The notes under the pieces are model-generated. The model had not been told where the DNA came from. It did no database searches and was given only the letters and a program-made list of their open reading frames with translations. This document shows, one piece after another, positions 15,801-26,400 of a stretch of 64,000 nucleotides of DNA. The stretch is from Cladocopium goreaui (lineage: Eukaryota > Sar > Dinophyceae > Suessiales > Symbiodiniaceae), in NCBI GenBank assembly GCA_947184155.2, contig CAMXCT020001090.1:487501-551500 (forward strand), given 5' to 3'. Position 1 is the stretch's first letter. Each line of letters begins with the position of its first letter. Position numbers and translations under genes: made by a program.

Positions 15801-17291
15801 AATCCATGTGATATGGGACTTACGGCAAGCATAGGTGGTATCCAAGAGGAAATCATCTTCCAAACATTTTTTTTAATGGATTCTTTCTTATAGTGTTCAA
15901 CGGATCTTGGGTACTGAATGAGGCATAAGTTTGGGATGGTTTTCCTGCATGTTTCGCACTCTATCAACCTTCCCTTTTGCTCCAGAAACAATCTGTGGGG
16001 ACGGTGGGAAGGGGGTGGCGCTTCACGGTGACCCAGGAGACGCCCGAGGAACTGAAGCACCAGGCGCGGCTGCGTGGCTTAGCACGGCAGCTGGGCGGGC
16101 TCGGAGGCCTCGGGGGTCAAGGCCTGGTGGAGGAAGCGCAGGAGGTGCCAAGCGAACCCAAGATGAGTCGCTCAGTGGCAGCTGGGGATGGTTATCGTTT
16201 TTTCATGTTTTTTCTTTTGGATTGGTCTAACTGAGTCTAACTGTCTAACTTTCGATCTAAGTTTTTTTTTTGCGAGGGGATCGGTGACACATGGTGACAC
16301 ATCAGTTTTTAGATGCGTTTTCTTGGGGAAATATCAGCGGGGCTGCATGGAGAGTAACACCAAACATTTCAGTGTTGTTGATGTTGGAGTCAAGGGAGTT
16401 TGGGGATCTAAAGTCCATCAAATTGATTTTCAGCCTGCCTGTATAGGTGGATGGTGGTTTGTCTTTTGGTAGTTTGGGCTGCTTTGGGGTGTCTTCTACT
16501 TGTTGGACACACTCCAAAATGCCTAACATGCCCTATTGTGATGGGCTTCGGGGCTCCCAACTGAAATGGGCACATTATCTGTCATTAAAACCAATCCCTT
16601 CTTGCATGGTGACAGATGGAGCTTCCTTCATCAAACTCGTTTCCTTCTCTTTTTGTCTCATGGATCCAACAAAGCTTCTCTCAGCATTTTTTAGGCCTGC
16701 TTTCAAGCTGTTTTTTGGGCTTAGTTGGTTTTTGGTGGCAGCTTCAGCAGTGAGCAGTGGGTCAAAAGTCACATGTCATGGCACTGATGAGGCAAAGGCA
16801 AAAAGCGCGTGAAGAAGTCCAGTCTGAAAGGAAAGCCTGGTAAAGCCGAAGAAGGAGATGGAGCGCCGACGTCCAAGGGGCAGAAGGGCAAGAAAGTGCT
16901 GAAACAGATCAAGCAGCCACAAAGTGGCAAGGACAGAGCATATGGACACTTGGCTAATGAGATATGGTTTTGTCCAAAAACAGTGTGCGCTAAACCCAAT
17001 TGTTTATGATGTTTATGGTCAGTTTCTATCTTTGGATCGGTTTACCATGGTTTACCATTCATTCTGCTATCCTTCTAAAAATTGTCGCATGAGATCAAAG
17101 AACGACACAGTTGTTCTTGTTCTTGCAGTGTATCGTTTTCTTTCAATTGTTGAAGTGCCTGGTTTTGTCTGTCACTTGAAGCAACTTGTGACAAAATCCA
17201 AGGCAAAAGAGCCAAGAAGAGGCAAGGATTTTCCAAGCAGAAAAGAGTTTTGAAAAAAACTAGGTGTGTCATCCAAACAAAGAAACAGTAG
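843..17291 (+). CDS. 2-oxoglutarate/Fe(II) dioxygenase, prolyl-4-hydroxylase-like, with lysine-rich tail (20 exons)
   Basis: Exons: 843-975, 1843-1985, 3231-3344, 4153-4224, 5635-5712, 6207-6261, 6528-6633, 7679-7827, 8190-8277, 9036-9153, 11151-11310, 11743-11833, 12299-12400, 13337-13462, 14138-14212, 14840-14938, 15712-15748, 15986-16166, 16792-16926, 17203-17291. They sum to 2151 nt, one open frame of 716 residues. Residues 1-352 match nothing I recognise. About 385-585 form the dioxygenase fold: GGFVLSDVLSAEEC at the start, the iron-binding HxD at H474/D476 (YRKHLDGAWP), the strand NDDFEGGCTTFF, the distal H560 in LLHEGSAVTGGTK, and the cosubstrate arginine R574 in YLLRTDVVY. Residues about 645-716 are lysine-rich, suggesting a nuclear or nucleic-acid-bound enzyme. 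The substrate cannot be told. Donors are 3 GT, 8 GC and 8 GA. The oxygenase part is secure; exons 6-9 are supported mainly by phase agreement. Confidence 0.8.
976..1842 (+). other. AT-rich intron 1 of gene 1
   Basis: GC...AG intron. About 1000-1370 is simple TATTA/TTATAT-type sequence; the rest is unique. I see no gene in it. Confidence 0.6.
5815..5918 (+). mobile_element. palindromic MITE-like element, copy 1 (intron)
   Basis: A 104-bp near-perfect inverted repeat. The left end is TACCCTCTGGTGAACTAACA and the right end its complement, closing in GGAGGGTA. It is bounded by TA, the target of Tc1/mariner-type elements, and has no coding capacity. Related copies lie at 14001, 18979, 20306, 24817, 35176 and 60291, with half copies at 15128, 41700 and 54033. 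Confidence 0.75.
9980..10999 (+). repeat. 15-bp minisatellite in intron 10 of gene 1
   Basis: About 68 imperfect copies of a 15-bp unit close to GTGGGTGAAAAGTCT, with variants containing TATATGGGTG or lacking a base. Because 15 is divisible by three, long spurious open frames run through on both strands. Nothing suggests translation; the array lies wholly inside the intron 9154-11150. Confidence 0.9.
12138..12237 (+). mobile_element. 100-bp palindromic element, second family
   Basis: The ends are CCCATAGGATCCATGTATG and its exact complement, with a short AT-rich centre. It lies in intron 12 of gene 1. Diverged relatives appear around 3480-3590 and 22750-22862. It has the look of a foldback or MITE element. 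Confidence 0.6.
14001..14105 (+). mobile_element. palindromic MITE-like element, copy 2 (intron)
   Basis: Begins TACCCTCTGGTAATTTAACA and ends ATAACCAGAGGGTA. Same family as the copy at 5815, in the intron between the HxD exon and the NDDFEGG exon of gene 1. Confidence 0.75.
15128..15177 (+). mobile_element. half copy of the TACCCTCTGG element
   Basis: Only the right arm, ending TTACCAGAGGGTA, is recognisable. The left arm is lost or diverged. Confidence 0.45.
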
Positions 17292-17496
17292 CCGAACTAA
17301 TGTGAGTAAAACAAACCATCCCCCAAATCACCATTTTTATATATTTTTATAGGTTCTATAAACTATTCCCAAATGTTTGGTTTATGGCATTGTTTTACCC
17401 ACATTATGTCAAACTCATGTACCAATAGACAAGGGGTTTTCATCAGTTGGGGACCACTACCACCTTGGCCAGGGGCTCCGCAGCGCGTCGGCGCTG
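17292..17496 (+). other. spacer between gene 1 and gene 2
   Basis: 205 bp between the TAG of the dioxygenase gene and the proposed ATG of the coiled-coil gene. A possible leader acceptor is the CAG at about 17470-17472. No promoter motif seen. Confidence 0.45.
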
Positions 17497-20400
17497 ATGC
17501 CGCAGTTTCAACGAGAAAAAAACGGTAAAAGACTGGACGTGGAACCCCATGGTCTGAAAATCAGGAAAACAACATGTTACATGTTCCAAACATATCCAAC
17601 AAGTATCAACAAATAGGTTTGGAATATGCTTATGGTTGATTTTTTCACTATCACATGGAGTAATCTCAATAGGCGATGGTTGATATGTATGTCAATGTAC
17701 TGTTATGTGTATGTATGTAATATTAATTTACAGATATGGGAAACCCTCCAAAAGCTTTACTGTTTGTATGTAGTCTTATTTCAGGTTGGTGACATATCCA
17801 AATTTGCCCCCACACACACAGAATCACACAGATATAGACCGCACATAAACGTCAAAGTCCTGCGCAAAGCCCAGAGAAAACCCGGAAACCCAAAGACCCT
17901 GACCCTAAAACCCTAGGTCTGAAAACCACACCCAAATTTCAAATGCAAATTTGCTGCGGGGAGAGCGATCCTGAGTTTTGAGGCATTATTTCAACTGGGA
18001 AGAAGCCGGCACCGTTGCGTGGACGAATGGAGTAATGATATTTTTGTTCACTGATATCGATATCATATTTACATCATAGATGAAGGCAAGCGGCTAAAAA
18101 AATGACACCTTGGTTTAACACTAAACATGCCCAATTTTCATTTGCATACCCAAGTTTTGAGCCATACCGAGACAGGACATTTCACCACTCCTAGAATTAG
18201 TGGAAGAGAACAAGCTATGGAATATCCTATATGTTCAGGTAAAAAGTATGTTTTCCCGTGGGTTTTCCCTGAACTCAATCCATTTCTCTTCAGCATTCGC
18301 TGAGGGCTGAGTCGCGCATCGAGGAAGCTTCTGAGCAGGCGCTTGCCAGGTGCGAGAGTCAGTCAAAAAAGTGCATCAGAAAATGCCCATGTTCAGAGGG
18401 GAACATGATGTTCAACCATCAATTTTGATGGTATTCATATATACATATATATATATATATTTGTTCAACCATCAATTCTGATGGTATTTATATTTATATA
18501 TTATATTTATCTGTTTTTTCAGAGAAACCCATTTGAAGAATGCAGATGACTGGCCTATGTTGGCCCAGGTTTTCCACAAGCATGCAGGGTACGCCGGCTT
18601 AAACGACGCCATCCAATCCAGCAGTGACCAAGCGGATCAAATGGTTGAGGGTTCCCAAATATTGTTAGCGAACGCTGGTGCAAGTACTAGTAAAATCGAA
18701 ATCTAAATGAGTTTGTTCTTTGATGCTGAAATCTATTCAAGATATTAAAAGCTATCATCCATTTCTCCATTTCATCCACTCAAAAGCCATTATTCACCCA
18801 TGTGTGACCAGAGGCCAAAGCCACTCCATGTCGCTTGTAGGCGGCGGACTGAAGAAGAGACCTGGCACCAGACGGCGACTCGCTGTGCAGAGGTTACTGC
18901 GGATGGCGATGGGGCTGCGTTTAGTGATAGAAATTTCACGGGAAACTTGTCCCCAAAACTAAAACTATCCCAAAGTTAGCCTCCGGTATATAATTCAACA
19001 TAGCTATGGAAATGAATGAACATGTCCCCTTAGGTTGGATGATTTACCTATTCAGAATGATGATTTTGTATAGCTATATGTTAAACTGCCAGAGGGTAAA
19101 TATGTTGAATATATAAATGAAATCAGTAGCCATATATAATACTGTAGCGGCTTGGTCAAGCGGTGACTTGGAAGTATCTCAATTGGTTCTTAAGGAAGAA
19201 TCTACGAAACCTCCTTTAGTTTTCATTGGTAAAGATCTATGTTATAAATCCATGAGGAACATGAGGAACAGCTTGTGGATCCCACAAGCTGCGCAGGCTG
19301 AAGCCGCCAAGAAGAAGCTGCAGGAACAGCTCGCAGAGGACCATCGGAATGACACCTGCTTCGGCCGTGGAAAATGGATGGAATTGTCGTGTAATGGTTT
19401 TGCGGGGGTTTCCACAAATTGTGATACCAGAAAATGGATGGTGTATAATGGAGAATCCTCTTAAATGTGGATATGCGTTTGTTAAAGAATAGGAAATTTG
19501 GAGAATCATAGTCACCATTGGATTTTGAGGTACTTATAGGTACCTTATTTTCAGACAAGGCCATTTTTAATGCTTGGTCGATTTGGTGGCACCTGTTCTC
19601 TTCAGGAACGCACCAGTTCCATGGAGCTCCGTTTGGGATCCCAAGATGACGGTCAACCCCGCGCCACAACCGTTGTAGCTGCCAGTGCTCACTGCTGAAT
19701 TGGGATAAGCTGGCACATTTATTATCAATCAATGGATGTATATAAATGGTGATTTTAATGGATTTTATAAATTATGGGATGCCATCCGCAAATATGGTAA
19801 GATATATATATATATTAATAATAATAATAATATGTATATTACCCTTCGGTAGAACCACTATGCATCATCAACCATAGACATTCCCTGTATTTTGATTGAC
19901 TATTTGTCTATCTTTAAACAGCTGTAAGCCCACCAACACATGTCACCTCTCCAATTTCAGTAATAAATCATTTGAACCCTGGGATTTTGCGTTGCCAGCG
20001 AGTTTAACTTTTATAATGTCCTATAGCAACCCTCAAAAATGATGGAAAAACAAGATCCAAGCAAAAAAAGACGTGAGTTATACATGATGTAGGGGATTTT
20101 TTGGTACTATAGATCCCACTCAATCTCCAAATATGCAACACATTTTTCTATTTTTATAAAGGGCTACGCAATCGATGACCCATTTGAGAGTGAACCTCGG
20201 TGCTCCAGCGACGGCAGGTTTGGAAGTTCAATCCCTGAGTCGTGGCAAGAAAGAGCTGCAGATGGAGCTGGAGAGAAGCCAGGCGATTTTTCTGTCCCCA
20301 GAAGGCCCTCGAAATGTCAACGTAGCTACAGAAAATCACTATTTTGAATAGGTAAATATGGTAAATCAACTATAAATGGGGTAAATGGGGTATTTTCAAT

Positions 20401-23400
20401 AGCTATCTCAAATTACCAGAGGCTAAGTTGGCAGAAGTTAGCTACGTTGGTTTGGCTCACCTAGAAATCTTAGATTGACGGTTGGCTTTATGGTGACGAA
20501 ATATGGGTGGCTCTGAAATTGGGGCGTACAGGCATACCCCAAAATAGTCCTGTTGGAATGAGAAAACAAGAATAATAAACCATAATAAACCATTGGATAT
20601 TGAGGTGCATTATTCTCAGATAAACTTTAAATATCTTTAACTTTAAATCCATATCATGAAATATAGTGAGATGATGTTGGATGGGTTTATGGTGACCAGC
20701 CATGACCAACCTATCTGACGTATCACTCTTGAAACCTGCTGGGAAAAAGGACCTCTCAGGAAAACCAGGGATATTGCCCCCTGGGATTTGGGACAATTGG
20801 ATACAATTGGGACATGGTCTGGGCCCCTGGGCAGCGGCGTGACGTTTTCGAGGCGAGCAAAGCAGAAGAACTCGACCTGGACGGTCAGAGCGGGCCTCGA
20901 CAGTGGAGGTCATGGAAACTGTTGGATGCAGTGCGTGCATGTCTTGTTGCATGTTGTATATTTGTGTACGTTGGATTGTGTTGATTTGAACCCTTGGAAT
21001 GTATGCTGAAGGTTGAAATCCTCGAATAATCTCTATACATATTTCATTCGCCTCATTTCAAAGCTCCAGCCCGTTTGCCAAGTATTATAAATTGACAACT
21101 GTCCAGCAAATTATCGTTGACAATTGACATGGGAAATTCCACCATCCATAGTATATATATAATATTATATATATATATATATCCGATATTATCATATTGG
21201 ATCATGTCCTACCGGAACGCCGCCCACAGCTCTGAGTTGGTCTACAAACCCAGTTGGCAATAGAGATTTCTATCATAGACAGTCAATCTACTGAACTAAA
21301 CCAACTTTGCTTTCTGTTTGGGGGCACCACTAATCATATCAAGTTGGTTAGGTATCCCATGAAGACCCCATCAATATCTCCTCCATTAAATATCCCTAGT
21401 CTTGATGGTAAAATCCTAGTTTTTGACGGTAAATCCATGGTAAATCATCGGCAAAATCCACATTTTTCATGGCAAAAAACCTTGGTAAAATCACCATCAA
21501 AGAGTGGTTGACCAGGCCAGACCTGGAGCGGCTGCAACGGCAGCTCTTTCGGGCCAAACAGGTGCACGAAGCGGGTGGTGATGGTTGGTTACTTCCTAGG
21601 GGCCCTAGGGTAAACTAACATTTTGGTGTGGAAAACCCACGGTTTCCGTAGGACAATGATCTACAAAGTAGGTTTTTTGCGTCTATGTTAGTGAAACATG
21701 GAGGGTAGAACATAAGATCTGGATGAAAAACTGATCATGACCTCACTGTTTCGGCCACTCGTCACTGAAACGATGGCTAGTACGGGGAATCATGTCTGTA
21801 GAAGTTTTGGGGAATCATCTCTGTAGAATGGATGAACATCACCCGTTTAATTATAGATGATTTAAATATAACAAACTGTTGGATTTCCAGAGGGTGATTG
21901 GCCCCGAAGCTGCATTTGATCGGTCTGATATTAAGCTACAAGACACACAAACACACACACACATATATATATAATATAAACATATAATGCATTTACATGC
22001 TTTATAAACGATTGCAGTAAAAGGATAGACACAAATTGATGTACATAGGAGAATACCCAAATCCTGAAAATCTTCGACCTTGGAGACGAGCGCAGGAGAT
22101 TGACTCGTTGCGTGTTCGGACGCAAGTGAAGGCGATGGCTCTCCTCGGGGTCTACCCGAGCCGCCATAGCCAAAATCTGACTACTTTGGGGGCATACCGG
22201 TATACCTATATAACTTTAGACAAGGATGCATTTTTTTCAGTCATAAACCTTTTATTTATATATTTTATATTCACTTTTCATTCTATTCGTTTACCCAAAT
22301 ACAGGAAAATTTAGCTTGCTCCCTCGCTATCTTTGGATATGTAGGACATAAGCATCGTGCATATGATCCTGTCTTCAAGGGGTTGTCAACCTTGAAAAAA
22401 AAGGCACCAAGTCCTCGTCAATGTAAGCCTCAAAATTTGTAGGTTGTAGATTATCTGCTTGGTGGTTTGGAACATGGCTTTTATGACTTTCCATTCAGTT
22501 GGGAATGTCATCATCCCAACTGACTCATAGTTTTCAGAGGGGTAGGTATACCACCAACCAGTTATTGTAGGCTATCTCCCTTTGACATCCTATGACAACA
22601 ATTGGCTGAACACGGTGAAATCACCGGCGGGTCACCGGTAACCTCCGCTGCTTCCCGGAGATTCACTGGGAACGCTGAAATCGCAGGAGTCGTTGTTGGA
22701 GCAGACCGAGGGCGAACTCCAGAAGTGGCCCGGTGATCTTTGGGCCGGTTTTGCTAATCCCATACCCATATGCTCAATGTATGGTATATTTACCTACATT
22801 TGGGTATTTCTTGGGGCAAATGTTGGTAAATATTCCAGCACCATGGAGCATATGGGATATGGTGGTTTCCATAAATGGAGGTACCCCAGATGATCTAGGG
22901 GTACCCCTATTTCAGGAAACCTCCATATGTTTATATTAAAAAAATGGGGGAGAGGATCTGATGATGTGAGAATTCGGGATAAACCATCCCCGGTTGTTGC
23001 TATGATAAACACCACATGAAAAGGCTGTGCAAGGGCGGGGCCCATAGATGCAAAAAGGGCTGGACAATCTGGACATTTATCTACCTATCTATATGAAAAT
23101 CTCTATCTATCTTTGCCTACTTTGTCGTTCTACCTCTATCCATCTCTATCCATCTCTATCTATCTTTTTCTATCTCTATCTGTCTCTATCCATCTTTATC
23201 TATCTCTATCTATGTGAGTCTCTTTGTTTCTATCTCTATCTATGTCTATCTCTATGTCTATCTCTATGTATCTCTGTACCTGATCTAATCTAAATATAAA
23301 CTATATAAATCTAAATCAAATGAAACCAAATGAAAACAAATCTAGTCTGTCTATCTATCTATCCATCTAGTTGTCTATCTATCTATTTATCTATCTAGTT

Positions 23401-26400
23401 GTTTTTTTGCTGCGATCTGAGAATCTTGGCCTGTACCCACATGAATCTTCTATTGCATCTTTTGTGTGTTTTGTCAGCGAGATCCTCGTGGTAGCTGATC
23501 GATCAAACTAACAGATGAATGGCGAATCCTACATTTGATCACCATGTTCTCCATGAAAATGGCCATGCCATGGGTTAAGTCATGGCATCAAATCATATTG
23601 TTGGTCTTATACTGGTCTTATACCCCATGGGGATATCGGGTTGATATTTCATAGGGATATTTTTTGTTTTCAATACCCCATAGTCAAGTCGATGTGTTTT
23701 TTCAATGAAATTTCAAGTTTTCGGAATCCCCAAATCATATCAGTATTTTTTGATAAATAAATTAAAAAGTATACACACACACATATATATATATATACAC
23801 ATTGTATTGTGTATATATATATATATGTGTGTGTGTGTGATTATATGTCAATTATAAATCCCCAAAAATATCACAAAAAAAAACGACCCAGGAACGTGCG
23901 CAGACTGGGCGAGTTGTCGGCAGAGAAGGTGCATTGGTTCTCGTTCTAGGAAACTGTAGAAAGCATCTGGGAATATCTGGGATAGATAAATGGTGTTTAA
24001 TGGTATTGAATGGTCTTTAATGGTGTTTAATGGTCTCACAGAGACAGCGATGGAGAGAGAGAGAGAGAGAGGTGTTTAATGGTGTAGATTAATATCGATT
24101 AATGGTGTTGAATGATATTTAATGATATTGAATGGTATTTAATTGTGTTCACACTGGGGTAGTATTGTATATTACTGGGATATTTTTGTTAATAGCCTCC
24201 GGAAATTCAAGAGTTTGTGAAGGAAAATGGTCCGCTTGTAGATGATGGTATGATGATTTATCTATAAACAACTTGTGTTTTTTTTGGCCAGCAACTGTCG
24301 ATTTTACCAACCACATGCCCTTTGGTAATCTAACAGTTGGTTTTATTGGGAAGTTTTTTTTTGGTTTTGGGGCAGTTGGATGTTTGATTTTCATTGAAAT
24401 TCATCTCAAGATTTGTGCATGATTCAAACCATGATGTGGGTTTGTCAAATAGATTGCATGACCCCATTTCAACCACTGCTGGTGCATCATCATTTTTCCT
24501 AATAATAAAACCGCTATGTAAATTGCAATCATATCCATCATTTTCAGACAAACCCATGCATTATATTATATTGTTGGTTATCTATCAACATATTTCAGTG
24601 TGTATCCACTATTATATCCAGTATTTGCCAGTGTACCCGCATGGTATTCCCAATGTATCCCCACAAAATTGTTCGTTCAATCCCCCATCAAATTGTTATA
24701 TCTCCATGAAGCTCCCATTTCGTCCCCACATTGTTGGTTACAACCCCCCCCTGAACCTTCGAAAAAACTTGGTTCACCCGAACAGGCCCAGCTCCAATGG
24801 GAAGCAGCTGAGCAAGGCCTGAGTTTGCCATAGAAAATGGCCATGGAAATATTAGGGAAATCATCCATGGCCATGGTTAGCTGTACATGGCTATGTTGAA
24901 TTACCGGAGGGATCTGGAGGGTATAGCTTTGTGTTTTTTCTTTTGAATCTATAATATCCAAGTATGGGGTTTCCTGAAACCAATTATTGCTGGTGCCATG
25001 AGATAAATATAGATAAGGCATAGCCACCGGGAAAAGACAAAGAGAAAAACATCACCAAAAAACGTAAGTGTTAGAACATTTTAAATAGAAAATCAAGACA
25101 TCAACATCTCAAGAATGATTTCAAACAGGGAAAGCACTGATGCAGTGCCCCTGATTTTGAAACAGCTGCCGCCGCTGCCCTAGGCAAATCTGAGCTGCAA
25201 TTAAGACAGCGGCTGCAGACTGCCGAGGTGTCGCGACACCTCGGGGGGTAACGGATCCTCGGCAAACCCCGTGGTCTTCCCTAGCTCGAACTGGGGGCAT
25301 GCACGTCACTCAATGAAGAAAAACATAGAAACAATCATTTACTTACATGTGTAATTACATAGATGATTTTCCGAACGCAAAACCATAGGTTTTCCACATC
25401 TATCTTGGTTTACCCTAGGGTATCATGTTCTGGATCAATGAAACACTGTGCGGTTTATTGAGCCGGATTCCAGTTCGATGGCCTCTAACCCAGCCATCCT
25501 AGCCAGGATTTTCAGAGTTGGTTTTGCCGGGAACATGTGTATTTTTTTCAAACCCCTAGACCAATTTTGAAGGCAATACCATGCACAAACCCACAGTGAA
25601 TCTCCAATATTTTCTGGTTATCCTCCAATGTTTCCCATAAATCATCTAAATTCATGGGTTTATCATGGGTTTATCATGGGTTTATCATGGTTTATCATGG
25701 GTTTATCATGGTGTATCACCCACATGTCCTATAGATCCACCGGCGAACGGGACGCTAAATTTTGCAGCGCGAGGCGAAGCTCTTGGAAGCCGTGCGGGAG
25801 AACAGGCGCGAGAAGATGTGTGTTTTTTGTTGATGTAGATGAGTGAATCAATGTGATTAAACGCACATTAATTTTTACGTACTGCAATACACACGCATGT
25901 TACATATATACATATATATATATAATATGTATACATACTATTTCATACTACACACACATATATATATATGTATATTAGATATATTAGATATGATGAATCT
26001 CCATCATTCTCTTCCATCATTCTCCATTGGTAGCTCGGTATACCATCCATCCATCTCCATGCCCCCTTGAGCCAAGGGCAGAAGGGGAAGCCAGCTTCTT
26101 GCTGGCTGAAAGCAAGAAGCAACTGGCCACGCTGGAAGATAGTAACAGATCCTTAATCGAAGGCGCTGCATGGAAGGGGACATGGAAGGAGGGGAAATGT
26201 GGAACTGTGAGAGGCAATGTGACGTGTTTGTTTGTCCTTCCTCTCATAGTCATAATGATCCCACGCTGATTGCCACTGCGAATTGAAGTGTTGACCAGTC
26301 CCGCAGGCCTGGAATGGGAAAAGGCAGCCTACAGCTCAGCTCAGCCACTTTTGGAAGTGAGCTTGGTAACCTGGTGGGTTTCCTAAGTCATAGGGGTAAC

